Under the pieces are notes generated by a model. The model worked only from the letters and a program-made list of their open reading frames with translations. It was not told where the DNA came from and ran no database searches. A stretch of 33,013 nucleotides of DNA from Caldilineales bacterium (GTDB taxonomy: Bacteria > Chloroflexota > Anaerolineae > J102), in the NCBI GenBank assembly GCA_019695115.1, contig JAIBAP010000064.1:1-33013 (forward strand). The letters run 5' to 3'. The translations under genes were made by a program, and so were the position numbers. Shown one piece after another: positions 1-8,625 of the stretch (position 1 is the stretch's first letter; each line of letters begins with the position of its first letter).

Positions 1-1
1 T

Positions 2-916
2 CAACAGTGCCTCCGTCCCAGCCTGCCTTCTCTTTCGGCGCCACTTCAAAAACTCATCCGCACCCTGCTGCCTTCGAACCAAAACTGGCTGCTTGAGCAC
101 TTCCCAACTGGTTTAGGACGCACCCAATGGATTTCCACCACCTACACCCTGCTCCTGCTCCGACACCTCGGCCTGCCCCCGGCAAGCGCGCAGGCGCAGC
201 AGGGGGCATTCCTGTTGCTTGAAAAGGGTTTCTACCGCGATGGCGGCATCAACCTCTTCAAATCGTTCCAACACAGCGAAACCTGCGTCACCGGCATGAC
301 GCTGGCGCTGCTGTGCTATTTTCACCTGTCCGACGACGGGCGCATCCACAGGATCGTCGAACACCTGTTGGGCCAGCAGATGGCGGACGGCGGCTGGAAC
401 TGTGAGCGCCCCAAAGGCGCCACTCATGGTTCCTTTCACACCACGATTTCCGTGCTGGAAGGGCTGCACGAATACAGCCTGACTTTCTCCGACCGGGCGA
501 CCGCGCTCGCCCCGGCCATCGCCGCTGCCCACGAGTTCCTGCTGCTGCACCGGCTGTATCACTCGCACCGCACCGGACAGGTGGCCGACCCGGCCATGGC
601 CCGCATCTACTTCCCGCCGCGCTGGCACTATGACTTTCTGCGCGTCCTGGACTACTTCCAGTGGCTGGAGACGCCGCCCGACGAGCGCATGAGCGACGCC
701 ATCGACTTGTTGCGCAGCAAGCGCCTGGCCGCTGGCCGCTGGAAGCAGGGTCAGAACTGGGCCGGGCGGGTGTTTTTCGAGATGGAGCCGGTGGGCCAGC
801 CGGGGCGCTGGAATACACTGCGGGCGCTGCGGGTGCTGCGCTGGTGGGAGGGTGGGCATACCAGCCGTGCCCCACGCTCTCCAGTTGCAGCGTCAGGCCG
901 GCGCCCTCCACCCTGA
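2..916 (+). CDS. Terpenoid cyclase/prenyltransferase-fold protein, 5'-partial and probably 3'-disrupted
   Basis: The reading frame is open from the first bases of the window, so the N-terminus lies outside. The visible ~305 residues are helix-rich and contain the repeat signature QMADGGWNC (about 375-400), typical of the alpha/alpha-toroid fold shared by squalene-hopene cyclases and prenyltransferases. No cyclase DxDD motif is visible in this part, so the reaction cannot be named. The family-like sequence stops at RALRVLRWWEGG (about 860). The last ~20 residues (HTSRAPRSPVAA...) are only the antisense of a lipoprotein gene on the other strand. The natural C-terminus therefore appears lost or replaced at a rearrangement junction. 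The fold is fairly secure; the function is not. Confidence 0.6.
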   Translation, partial: QQCLRPSLPSLSAPLQKLIRTLLPSNQNWLLEHFPTGLGRTQWISTTYTLLLLRHLGLPPASAQAQQGAFLLLEKGFYRDGGINLFKSFQHSETCVTGMTLALLCYFHLSDDGRIHRIVEHLLGQQMADGGWNCERPKGATHGSFHTTISVLEGLHEYSLTFSDRATALAPAIAAAHEFLLLHRLYHSHRTGQVADPAMARIYFPPRWHYDFLRVLDYFQWLETPPDERMSDAIDLLRSKRLAAGRWKQGQNWAGRVFFEMEPVGQPGRWNTLRALRVLRWWEGGHTSRAPRSPVAASGRRPPP

Positions 917-1025
917 CCGCTTGCTGCAGCAACAGGGTGAATTCCTCGCCCACGGCGACGGCTGGCGTCTGCCGGCCGCACCCGCTCAGAGTCGCCAGCA
1001 GAACGATGAACAGGCGTCGTGACAT
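866..1025 (-). pseudogene. Truncated small lipoprotein gene (5' part only)
   Basis: A strong ribosome binding site (GGAGGAGGG) lies 5-6 bases before the ATG at 1025. The product starts MSRRLFIVLLATLSGCGR, a lipoprotein signal peptide with lipobox LSGC. It continues with GEEFTLLLQQAVRVEGAGLTLQLESV, the pattern of small secreted beta-rich lipoproteins that normally continue with a conserved Cys/Trp-rich segment. Here the frame instead runs into the antisense of the cyclase-fold gene after about residue 48 and becomes Pro/Ala-rich nonsense. The gene sits 73 bases downstream of the hydrogenase-like operon on the same strand. I infer a 3' truncation. The family assignment is from memory of the pattern and is tentative. 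Confidence 0.5.
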
Positions 1026-1098
1026 CTGCGTCCCTCCTCCCGTTTGGCGTCCCAAGTTGGGTGATCGCCTGGCTCCACTAACCGCCGCACGCCTCCGG

Positions 1099-2685
1099 CT
1101 ACAGGTCGTTCCCCGCATACGACTGGTTGAAGCTCTTGTTGCACAGGGGAAAGTCGGGCACGATGTTCTTGAGCAGGGCAAAGGAGAGCGCCGGCCAGTT
1201 GGCGAACGAGGGGTCTTTGACTTTGACCCGGTGCAGCCGCCCATCGTCCCCGGCCATGACCCAGTGCAGCACGGCCCCGCGCCAGCCCTCGACCAGGCCG
1301 AAGGCCGCTTCCCAGGCCGGCAACGCGCCCAACGGCGCGGTCAACGGCCCGGCGGGCAGGGCGGCCAGCACCGCCTTGATCAGGCCCACCGCGGCGCGGA
1401 ACTCTTCGACGCGCACCAGCGTGCGGGCGTAGACATCGCCAGAGGTGTAGACCGGCGGCGTCAGCGGCAGGTCGCCGTAGGCTGCAAAGGGGTGGTCGCG
1501 GCGCACGTCGGCGTCGATGCCCGACGCCCGCGCCACATAGCCCAACACGCCGTGGTCAAGTGCGATCTTGTGCGACAATGTCCCGGCGCCGTGCAAACGA
1601 TCGAGCAGCATGGTGTTGCCCAGGCTGATGGCCACCACCTCCTCGAAGTCGGCCAGCACGGCGTCCAGTTCGGCGGCCAGGTTCAGGCCCGCCGGCAGGT
1701 CATGGCCGACGCCGCCGGGGACGATGCCGCCGCGCAGCAGGCGGTTGCCGGTGAGCTGTTTGTTCAGGCGCAGCAGCCGCTCGCGCAGGCGAAAGCACTG
1801 CGCATGGGCAAAGGCGAAACCGGTGTCATTGCAGATGGCGCCGAAGTCGGCCACGTGGTTGTAGAGACGCTCCATCTCCAACAGCGCCAGGCGCAGGGAA
1901 CGGGCGCGCGGCGGAACCTGGCAGCCGGCCAGCGCCTCCAACGCCTGGCAGTAGGCCAGCGCGTGGCCGATGGTGGTGTCGCCGGAGATGCGCTCGGCCA
2001 GCTCGACGCCCTCGGCGGGCAGCCGGCCCTCGAACAGCTTCTCCGTGCCCTTGTGCGTGAAGTAGAGGCGAATCTTGAGGTCAATCACTGTCTCGCCCAC
2101 CACGCTGAAGCGGAAGTGCCCCGGCTCGATGACGCCGGCGTGCACCGGCCCCACCGGAATCTCGTAGACGCCCTCGCCGCCCACCGGCAGGAAGGGAAAG
2201 CCCGTGCCGTCGTCCTTGAAATCGCCCGGCGGCGGAGCATCCTTGCGCAGGGGATAGTAGGTCTCCGGCCAGAAGCCGTGGCGCACCAGCGGTCGTGTGT
2301 CGGGTTGCCCCAGCGCCTCGATGCCGAAGAGGTCCTTGATCTCGCGCTCGAAGCGCGAGGCCGGGTAGTAGAACGTGGCCATGGAGGGGATGGTCGCGTC
2401 GTCGGCGGGCAGCTGCTCGACGGCGTGCAGGAACCAGTTGTGGGCGTCGTTGGCGAACAGGTAGACGACCTCGAACAGGCCCAGGTCGGCGCGGCGGTCG
2501 TTGGCGACCATCAGCGCCAGTTCGGTTTGGAATTGGTTGCGCAGCAGCTGCGCCAGTTGCGGCGCGGCGCCGCGCGCCAGCCGGCAGTGCAGTTCGTTGC
2601 CGCGGCGCACCTGCATGTCCTGGCAACGGTCGGCCAGGGTGGTCAGCAGGGCAGTTTGGAGCGCTGAGAAGTCGGTCATCGGCAT
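1099..2685 (-). CDS. Hydrogenase-4/Ehr-type large subunit (NuoC-NuoD fusion), lacking NiFe ligands
   Basis: This 528-residue protein has an N-terminal NuoC-like domain (about 1-160; FYYPASRFEREIKDLFGIE at 105-123) fused to a NuoD/hydrogenase large-subunit domain, the HyfG/HycE architecture. Catalytic group 4 NiFe hydrogenases carry a CGxC motif after the first conserved helix and a C-terminal DPCxSC motif. Here the first site reads ERISGDTTIGHALAYC (231-246), and the C-terminus reads DFPLCNKSFNQSYAGNDL. No CxxC pair is present at either place, so a NiFe centre should not form. This matches the Ehr group described between complex I and membrane-bound hydrogenases. It is the last gene of the operon, 33 bases after hyfF-like. 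ATG 2685 is chosen; ATG 2679 is also possible. Confidence 0.85.
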   Translation of the reverse strand: MPMTDFSALQTALLTTLADRCQDMQVRRGNELHCRLARGAAPQLAQLLRNQFQTELALMVANDRRADLGLFEVVYLFANDAHNWFLHAVEQLPADDATIPSMATFYYPASRFEREIKDLFGIEALGQPDTRPLVRHGFWPETYYPLRKDAPPPGDFKDDGTGFPFLPVGGEGVYEIPVGPVHAGVIEPGHFRFSVVGETVIDLKIRLYFTHKGTEKLFEGRLPAEGVELAERISGDTTIGHALAYCQALEALAGCQVPPRARSLRLALLEMERLYNHVADFGAICNDTGFAFAHAQCFRLRERLLRLNKQLTGNRLLRGGIVPGGVGHDLPAGLNLAAELDAVLADFEEVVAISLGNTMLLDRLHGAGTLSHKIALDHGVLGYVARASGIDADVRRDHPFAAYGDLPLTPPVYTSGDVYARTLVRVEEFRAAVGLIKAVLAALPAGPLTAPLGALPAWEAAFGLVEGWRGAVLHWVMAGDDGRLHRVKVKDPSFANWPALSFALLKNIVPDFPLCNKSFNQSYAGNDL

Positions 2686-2718
2686 CACCTGAAGGGCGTC
2701 ATGTTGTCTCAGGGGCGG

Positions 2719-4221
2719 TCAGCGGGCCACGAGGCGGGCGCTGGCGGTGAGCAGCGCCTGCAGCGGGCCGGGCAGCGTCAGGCCAAGCGCCAGCAGGACG
2801 ATCAGGCCGGGCAGCAGCAGCCCGATGCGCCAGGTGAACCGCTCGCCCACGGCTCGACTGAGTTCGCCGAAGTCGGCTACACTGGCCGGCGGGGCGCCGT
2901 ACAGCAGGCGGTGCAGATGGTGGATGAAAGAAACGAAAACGATGGCCAGCAGCGCCAGCGTCGCCGCCATCAGCCAGGGCCGGCCGGCCACGAAGCCGGC
3001 GCGCAGGATGCTGTATTCGCTGACGAACATGGCGCCCGGCGGCAGGCCCAGCAGGATCAACAGCCCGGCCGCAAAGAGGGCGCCGGTCCAGGGCAGGGCC
3101 TTCGCCAGCCCGCGCGTGTGGGCGATCAACGGCGAGGGGAAGCGGCTCTCGATGTTGTCCACCAGAAAGAACATCAGCGACTTGGCCAGGGTGTGGTTGA
3201 CCAGGTGCAGCAGGGCGGCAAAGGCGCCCAGCGGCCCCAGGGCCAGGCCCAGGCAGACCAGGCCGGTGTGCTCGATGCTGGAATAGGCCAGCATGCGCTT
3301 GTAGTTGGTGGCCAGGACGACGCTGAAAGCGGCGATCGCCAACGACAACATGCCGAGCACAATCAGCAGGTTGTCGGTGAAATGGCCGGCCAGGGTGGCG
3401 TCGGCCACGGCCTTCCAACGCATGATGGCGTACATGGCCACGCCAAAGAGGGCCGAAGACACCAGCGCCGTCAGCGTGGGCGGAGCTTCGCCGTAGGCGT
3501 CGGGCTTCCAGGTGTGCATGGGCGCAATGCCGGCCTTGGCGCCGTAGCCGACCAGCAGGAAGATGAAGGCCAGCTTCATCACCTCCGGCTGCAGGGTGGG
3601 CGCAATGCTGCGCAGCACCGTCCAGTTGAGGGCGTTTTCGACGCGGCCCGCCAGCACCACGAAGTCGAAGTAGGCCAGGACGGTGCCGGCAAAGGCCAGG
3701 GCGATGCCGACCGAGCCGATGATGATGTACTTCCACGACGCTTCGACCGACCCCTTGTTCAGCTTGAGCGGGATGATAAAGGCCGAGAAGATGGTCGTCG
3801 CCTCGATGGCGATCCACATCACGCCGACGTTGTTGGCGGTCACGGCCAGCAGCATCATGGCGATGAAGAGGTTGATGAAGACCTGGTAGCGCCGCAGTTG
3901 TTTGTCGCGATAGGCGGCGGCTTGCCCCAGGCCGGGGCTGAGAAACAGGGTCAGCGCAGCGACCACGCTGATGCAGAGCAGCAGCAGGGCCGACAGGCTG
4001 TCAATGCGCAGCACATCCGTCAGGGCGAGCGGACCGGCGGCCAGGCTGCCGGTCAGCGCAGGTTGCCCGGCCGCCAACCCCGCGGCAGAAATCAGCGCCG
4101 CAGTCAGCGGGCCGAGGGCGAGCAGCGCGCTGGCCCAGCCGACCCAGGGCCGATAGGGGCGGACGGCGAAAGCGAGCAGGGCAGCCAGCAGCGGCGGCAA
4201 GAGCAATAACAAGAAGATCAT
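2719..4221 (-). CDS. Proton-pumping antiporter-like subunit (HyfF/NuoN-like)
   Basis: This 500-residue polytopic membrane protein has about 14 predicted hydrophobic helices. It belongs to the proton-conducting NuoL/M/N-Mrp antiporter family, closest in style to HyfF. Visible landmarks are the helix-5 glutamate region MWIAIEATTIFSAFII and the lysine-bearing segments FIFLLVGYGAKAGIAPMHTW and YKRMLAYSSIEHTGLVCLG, which hold the charged residues thought to form the half-channels. It lies 9 bases after hyfE-like and 33 bases before the large subunit, so it is translated from the same mRNA. It should couple electron transfer in the peripheral arm to ion translocation. Confidence 0.9.
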   Translation of the reverse strand: MIFLLLLLPPLLAALLAFAVRPYRPWVGWASALLALGPLTAALISAAGLAAGQPALTGSLAAGPLALTDVLRIDSLSALLLLCISVVAALTLFLSPGLGQAAAYRDKQLRRYQVFINLFIAMMLLAVTANNVGVMWIAIEATTIFSAFIIPLKLNKGSVEASWKYIIIGSVGIALAFAGTVLAYFDFVVLAGRVENALNWTVLRSIAPTLQPEVMKLAFIFLLVGYGAKAGIAPMHTWKPDAYGEAPPTLTALVSSALFGVAMYAIMRWKAVADATLAGHFTDNLLIVLGMLSLAIAAFSVVLATNYKRMLAYSSIEHTGLVCLGLALGPLGAFAALLHLVNHTLAKSLMFFLVDNIESRFPSPLIAHTRGLAKALPWTGALFAAGLLILLGLPPGAMFVSEYSILRAGFVAGRPWLMAATLALLAIVFVSFIHHLHRLLYGAPPASVADFGELSRAVGERFTWRIGLLLPGLIVLLALGLTLPGPLQALLTASARLVAR

Positions 4222-4230
4222 GGCTATCGT

Positions 4231-4890
4231 TCAGTCTCGCAGTTGGCTCAGTCGGTCTACATCGAGCGACTCGAAAGTGCCGTGAATGTGATAGACAAAC
4301 ACTTGCATCACCAGGAAGCCCATGAGGACATCCAGGAAGACGCCCATTTCGATGATGAGGGGGACGCCAAACGTGCCGAGCGCGGCCAGCAGGGCAATGC
4401 CGTTCTCCAGCACCAGGAAGCCGACGATCTGCGTCAGCGCCTTCTTGCGGGTGACGACCACGAGCAGGCCGACGAAGATCAGCCCCATGGCCAGCGGCAA
4501 GGCGTTGCGGGTCGGCAGCGTGCTGACCTGCACCAGCGGCAGGGTGATGGCGTAGGCGAACAGCACCAGCAGGCCGGCCAGGATCAGCGAGGCGGCCACG
4601 TTGACGTAGGGTTCGATCTCGCTCACGGCGCCAACCTGCTGCTGCAAGCGCCGCAGGTAGCCGGGCAGGATCATCACCTTGAGCACAACGAAGAAGGCGG
4701 CGACGAAGTAGAGTTCGGGATCGTCGCCAAAGTAGCCGATGGCGACGAAGAGCAGGGCCAGCGCCGCCGATTGCCAGCGAAAGGCGCTGACGTAGGCCGC
4801 CAGGCTGCGCCGCCACAGGAGCAGGATCCCCAACAGCAGCGCCGTGCTGGAAAGCAGCGTGGCGATTTGGGCAAGGAGCGCTGAGGTCAT
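4231..4890 (-). CDS. Small membrane subunit (HyfE-like, NuoK/MrpC-related)
   Basis: This 219-residue protein has about six hydrophobic helices. Its size and position between HyfC-like and HyfF-like proteins match HyfE of hydrogenase-4. The C-terminal half, with helices around NALPLAMGLIFVGLLVVVT and ENGIALLAALGTFGVP, contains the buried glutamate expected of NuoK/MrpC-like subunits. It starts at ATG 4890, 12 bases after the stop of hyfC-like. The role in ion translocation is inferred from family and context. Confidence 0.85.
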   Translation of the reverse strand: MTSALLAQIATLLSSTALLLGILLLWRRSLAAYVSAFRWQSAALALLFVAIGYFGDDPELYFVAAFFVVLKVMILPGYLRRLQQQVGAVSEIEPYVNVAASLILAGLLVLFAYAITLPLVQVSTLPTRNALPLAMGLIFVGLLVVVTRKKALTQIVGFLVLENGIALLAALGTFGVPLIIEMGVFLDVLMGFLVMQVFVYHIHGTFESLDVDRLSQLRD

Positions 4891-4902
4891 GGCTGGTCCG
4901 TC

Positions 4903-5844
4903 CTATTTGAACAAAAACGACGAGGTGGTGGCCAGCAGCGCCAGCACGAAGGAGACGCTGAGCAGCTCGGGGACGCGGAAGAGACGCAGCTTGGCCACCC
5001 GCGTCTCGACCACGGCGATGACAACGCCCAGCGCGACCAGCTTGAGCGCCCAGGCGCCCAATGCCACCAGCAGCGCCGTCGGCGTGACGGCGACGGCGAC
5101 GCCCCAGGGCACGAAGAGGTTGGCCAGCAGGCTGGCGAAGATGGTCAGCTTGAGCCAGGACGCCCACTCCACCAGGGCCAGGTAGCGACCGGAGTACTCC
5201 AACACCATCGCTTCGTGGATCATGGTCAGCTCCAGGTGCGTGGAGGGGTTGTCCACCGGCAGCCGTCCGGTTTCGGCCAGGGTGACGATGAAGAGGGCGG
5301 CGAAGGCGAGCAGGTGGCCAGGGCTGACGGCGACGGTTGGGTCGCTCAGCACGCCGGCAACGATGCGGCCCAGGTTGGTGGAGCCGGCGGTCAGGGCCAG
5401 GGCAAAGATGGCCAGGGCCACGGCCGGCTCGGCGATGGCGGCCACCGTCATCTCGCGGCTGGCGCCCATGCCGCCGAAGGCCGTGCCCGGGTCGAGGCCG
5501 GCCAGCGCCAGGAAGAAGGTGCCCAGGAGCAGCAGGTAAACCACCACCAGCAGGTCGCCGCCCCAGTCGAAGGGCAGCGGCGTCACCAGCACCGGCACGA
5601 ACAGGGCGACGGCGGCGCTGCTGGCGAAGATGAGGTAGGGCGCCAGGCGGAACAGCCAGGAGGCGTTGCGCGACATCACCACCTCTTTGCCGAACAGCTT
5701 GCGCAGCTCGAAATAGGGCTGCCAGGGCGGCGCGCCGCGGCGATTTTGCAGCCGCGCCTTGAGCCAGCGCACCAGGCCCACCAGCCCCGGCGCCAGGGCC
5801 AGGGTCAACGCCAATTGCAGAGCTTCCAGGAGATAACCGGTCAT
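4903..5844 (-). CDS. Membrane anchor subunit (HyfC/NuoH-like)
   Basis: This 313-residue protein has about eight membrane helices and belongs to the NuoH/HycD/HyfC family. Diagnostic segments are RGAPPWQPYFELRKLFGKE near the N-terminus, the acidic loop PVDNPSTHLELTMIHEAM and the following VLEYSGRYLAL. These are standard NuoH-family signatures at the interface with the NuoD/NuoB-like subunits, where coupling starts. The start MTGYLLEALQ at 5844 is preferred. A longer frame upstream to 5958 would overlap the hyfB-like gene by over 100 bases and its extra residues are not family-like. One base separates it from the hyfB-like stop, consistent with translational coupling. Confidence 0.9.
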   Translation of the reverse strand: MTGYLLEALQLALTLALAPGLVGLVRWLKARLQNRRGAPPWQPYFELRKLFGKEVVMSRNASWLFRLAPYLIFASSAAVALFVPVLVTPLPFDWGGDLLVVVYLLLLGTFFLALAGLDPGTAFGGMGASREMTVAAIAEPAVALAIFALALTAGSTNLGRIVAGVLSDPTVAVSPGHLLAFAALFIVTLAETGRLPVDNPSTHLELTMIHEAMVLEYSGRYLALVEWASWLKLTIFASLLANLFVPWGVAVAVTPTALLVALGAWALKLVALGVVIAVVETRVAKLRLFRVPELLSVSFVLALLATTSSFLFK

Positions 5845-5845
5845 G

Positions 5846-7867
5846 TCAGAACCACCTTGCGGCCAGCAGCAGCGCCAGCAGGATGCCGGCGACGTAGGCC
5901 AGGTAGAGGTGCACGGAGCCAGCCTGGATGCGCCGCACCTGGCGCGCCGTCCAACCAACGGCCCCGATCAGCGGCTCGTACAGCCAGCGTTCGAACAGGG
6001 GCGTGATGTCGCTCTTGTAGGCGATGGACTGTACGAAATACTTCGATTCGGGGTGAAAGTCAATCGTCACTTCCTGCGCCGGGCGGTACAGTTCGGCGAA
6101 GATGCGCCGCAGCGGCTCGGCGAAGGCGGTGGCGGTGTATTCCATGCGCGGCGTCTGGCCGATGCGGCCGCAGCCCCAGGTGTCGCCCACGCGCAGGCGG
6201 CGGTTGACCCACGGGCTGCGCAGGGCCAGCGCGGCCAGGCCGAGCAGCGTCAGCAGGCCGACAGCGATCCAGGTTGGCGAGATGACGCCGAACCCCTCCG
6301 GCGTGCCCACGAAGAGGCCCAGGGTGAACGCTGTCCCCGTGTCGGGCAAGCCGCCCAGCCCGGCCAGCGCCTGTCCGAGCAGCGGCACAATCACGAAGGG
6401 CAGCACGCCCAGCGCCACGCAGGCCAGCGCCAGCAGCGCCATGCCAGCCAGCATCGAGCGCGGGGCTTCGTGCGCCTGTTCGGCCTCGTGCGAGCGGGGA
6501 ATGGCCAGGAAGGTGATGCCAAAGGCCTTGACGAAGCAGGCCGCCGCCAGTCCGCTGGTCAGCGCCAGCGCGCCCACGGCCAGCGGCATCGCCAGCGTCA
6601 CCTCGGCGGTGGGGATGGCAAAGCCCGCCAGCAGCGATTGGAAGACGATCCATTCGGACACGAAGCCGTTGAGCGGCGGCAGGGCCGAGATGGCAACGGC
6701 GCCCACCAGGAAGAAGGCGGCGGTCCAGGGCATGCGCTTGATCAGCCCGCCCATCTCCTCCATGTTGCGCGTGTGTGTGGCGTGCAGCACCGCGCCGGCG
6801 CCCAGGAAGAGCAGCCCCTTGAAGCTGGCGTGGTTGATGGTGTGGTACAGCCCGCCAATCAGACCGAGCGCCGCCAGCGCCGGCATGGCGTAGCTGTGGA
6901 AGATCAAGCCGGCCCCGACGCCGATCAGGATGATGCCGATGTTCTCCACCGAGTGATAGGCCAGCAGCCGCTTGAGGTCGTGCTCCATCAGGGCGTAGAG
7001 CACGCCGAGCAGGGCCGAGATGGCGCCGACGGCCAGCACGACGCCGCCCCACCAGGCCGGCCCGCCGCCCAGCAGGTCGAGCGCCACGCGCACCAGGCCG
7101 TAGATGCCCATCTTGATCACCACGCCCGACATCAGCGCCGAGACGTGGCTGGGCGCCACCGGGTGCGCCATGGGCAGCCAGACGTGCAGCGGGATGACCC
7201 CGGCTTTGGAGCCAAACCCGACCAGCGCCAGCAGAAACAGCACGTTGCGCGTCGTCGCCGCCAGCGTGGCGGCGTTGCCGCGCATGGCCTGAAACGAGGC
7301 GGTCAGGTCGCCGCCCGCCAGCAGCAGGAAGAGGGCCATCAGCGCCGCAAAGCCGACATGGGTCACGCCGACGTACCAGCCGGCGGAGCGCACGGCGCCC
7401 TCCTGATCGGCCTCGGTCAACACCAGCCCGTAAGCTGCCAGCGACATCGCTTCCCACAGGAAGAGGAAGGTGAAGGCGTTGTCGGCCATCACCTGCAGGC
7501 AGAGCGTGAGCAGCAGCAGGTTGAAGAGCGCGCCCAGGCGGCGCAGCGAGTAGCGGCCGTGATAGGCGGCGCTGTAGCTGAAACCGTAGACCGCCGCGGC
7601 CAGCCCCACCAGCCCGACGACGATGAGGAAGAAGGCGCCCAACCCGTCCAGGCGCAGCGCCGGGGCGATGAACCCGCCGCCGCTCCAGGCCAGCGACCAG
7701 GGCTTGGGCGTCAGCAAGGCGGCCAGGCCGAGCGTGAGCGCCGCTGCCGAGCCAACGCCGGCGCCGAGCGCCGTCAGCCAGCGGTTCAGGGCGCCGTTGC
7801 CGGCGAGCAGCGCGCCCAGCGCGCCGCCGAGGAAGGCGCCAATGATGAGTAACAGTAGGCTAAGCAT
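5846..7867 (-). CDS. Large antiporter-like subunit (HyfB/NuoL-like)
   Basis: This 673-residue polytopic membrane protein is of the NuoL/HyfB type. It has the antiporter core with FLFLWEAMSLAAYGLVLTE (helix-5 glutamate), LVGFGSKAGVIPLHVWLPMA (key lysine) and LKRLLAYHSVENIGIILIG. The C-terminal extension ends with the hydrogenase-4 style segment DTWGCGRIGQTPRMEYTA and a final hydrophobic helix. Its length fits HyfB/HycC. It lies 36 bases after the hyfI-like gene. It is expected to be the second ion-translocating unit of the complex. Confidence 0.9.
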   Translation of the reverse strand: MLSLLLLIIGAFLGGALGALLAGNGALNRWLTALGAGVGSAAALTLGLAALLTPKPWSLAWSGGGFIAPALRLDGLGAFFLIVVGLVGLAAAVYGFSYSAAYHGRYSLRRLGALFNLLLLTLCLQVMADNAFTFLFLWEAMSLAAYGLVLTEADQEGAVRSAGWYVGVTHVGFAALMALFLLLAGGDLTASFQAMRGNAATLAATTRNVLFLLALVGFGSKAGVIPLHVWLPMAHPVAPSHVSALMSGVVIKMGIYGLVRVALDLLGGGPAWWGGVVLAVGAISALLGVLYALMEHDLKRLLAYHSVENIGIILIGVGAGLIFHSYAMPALAALGLIGGLYHTINHASFKGLLFLGAGAVLHATHTRNMEEMGGLIKRMPWTAAFFLVGAVAISALPPLNGFVSEWIVFQSLLAGFAIPTAEVTLAMPLAVGALALTSGLAAACFVKAFGITFLAIPRSHEAEQAHEAPRSMLAGMALLALACVALGVLPFVIVPLLGQALAGLGGLPDTGTAFTLGLFVGTPEGFGVISPTWIAVGLLTLLGLAALALRSPWVNRRLRVGDTWGCGRIGQTPRMEYTATAFAEPLRRIFAELYRPAQEVTIDFHPESKYFVQSIAYKSDITPLFERWLYEPLIGAVGWTARQVRRIQAGSVHLYLAYVAGILLALLLAARWF

Positions 7868-7903
7868 GGTTGTATGTGCGCTCCGACCAGTGAATGAAAC
7901 GTC

Positions 7904-8422
7904 TCAGCGCCGCGGCAGGCGGTCGAGCGCGGTCAGGATGCCGCGCAGAATGGCGGCTGGCTCTGGGGGGCAGCCAGGCACAAAAACGTCCACCGGGATG
8001 ACCTGGTCCACGCTGCCGACGACGGCGTAGCCGCCGCGAAACACGCCGCACGTTTGGGCGCAGTCGCCGACCGCCACCACCAGCTTGGGGTGGGGCGTGG
8101 CCTCGTAGGTTTTGAGCAGGGGGATTTCCATGTTGCGCGTGACCGGGCCGGTGACCAGCAGCAGGTCGGCGTGGCGGGGCGAGGCGACGAAGTGGATGCC
8201 GAAGCGTTCGCTGTCGTAGACGGGGCTGGTCAGGCCGCCGATCTCGATCTCGCAGCCGTTGCACGAGCCGGCGTCCACCTCGCGGATGGCCAGGGCGCGG
8301 CCGAGCAGGCGGCGCGTGCGGGCGTCCACCTCCCGGACCAGCGCCAGCGTCTCGTCCGCCGGGCGCTCCAGGTCCTCGGTGACGATGCCGGTGTTGAAGA
8401 TTTTGCGAAATAGTCCAGGCAT
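7904..8422 (-). CDS. Small FeS subunit (HyfI/NuoB-like)
   Basis: This 172-residue protein belongs to the NuoB/hydrogenase small-subunit family. SCNGCEIEI gives Cys54 and Cys57, VGDCAQTCG gives Cys121 and Cys125, and VPGCPP gives Cys151, enough to ligate the proximal 4Fe-4S cluster. The first gene of the operon, it starts at ATG 8422. The frame is open further upstream, but those residues come from an inverted repeat and look non-coding. The Shine-Dalgarno match is weak (AAGGAAG about 15 bases upstream). The cluster is intact although the partner large subunit has no NiFe site, so the complex can probably still pass electrons to an unknown acceptor. Confidence 0.88.
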   Translation of the reverse strand: MPGLFRKIFNTGIVTEDLERPADETLALVREVDARTRRLLGRALAIREVDAGSCNGCEIEIGGLTSPVYDSERFGIHFVASPRHADLLLVTGPVTRNMEIPLLKTYEATPHPKLVVAVGDCAQTCGVFRGGYAVVGSVDQVIPVDVFVPGCPPEPAAILRGILTALDRLPRR

Positions 8423-8491
8423 AAGGGTGTGCGTGATCTTCCTTGCATCAGTGCCGTTTAAGGCTAGAACCGCACTTGGGGAGAAAAGGAA

Positions 8492-8583
8492 AACACAAAG
8501 GCTCGAAGACCACAAAGATGACACAAAGACGGCGATAAACATCATCGCTTTGTGTTTTCTTCGTGCTCTTCGTGTCTTTGTGT
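8492..8583. repeat. 92-bp inverted repeat with CACAAAG/ACGAAG core
   Basis: The left arm (8492-8536) and the reverse complement of the right arm (8544-8583) share AACACAAAG, CGAAGA, CAC(A/G)AAGA and ACACAAAG in the same order and end with CGAT/ATCG around a short loop (AAACATC). The arms can pair over about 40 bases with few mismatches. The CACAAAG-type words resemble intergenic repeats seen in many bacterial genomes. No transposase is nearby. It may be a MITE/REP-like element or a structured leader of the hydrogenase-like operon. Confidence 0.75.
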
Positions 8584-8625
8584 TAAGTACGGTTGTAGTA
8601 TTAAGGCAGTTCAGTCGCGCGCGGT

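Noticed and set aside
1099-2685. Calling the large subunit an active formate-hydrogenlyase/NiFe hydrogenase
   Set aside because: Both cysteine pairs that bind NiFe are missing, so only the Ehr-type label is supported.
661-7852. Very long open frames on the plus strand opposite the Ehr operon (for example 661-2667, 2701-4209, 5843-7852)
   Set aside because: They are Gln/Arg/His/Gly-rich with no motifs and lie antisense to clear membrane-protein genes. They are by-products of GC-rich codon use.
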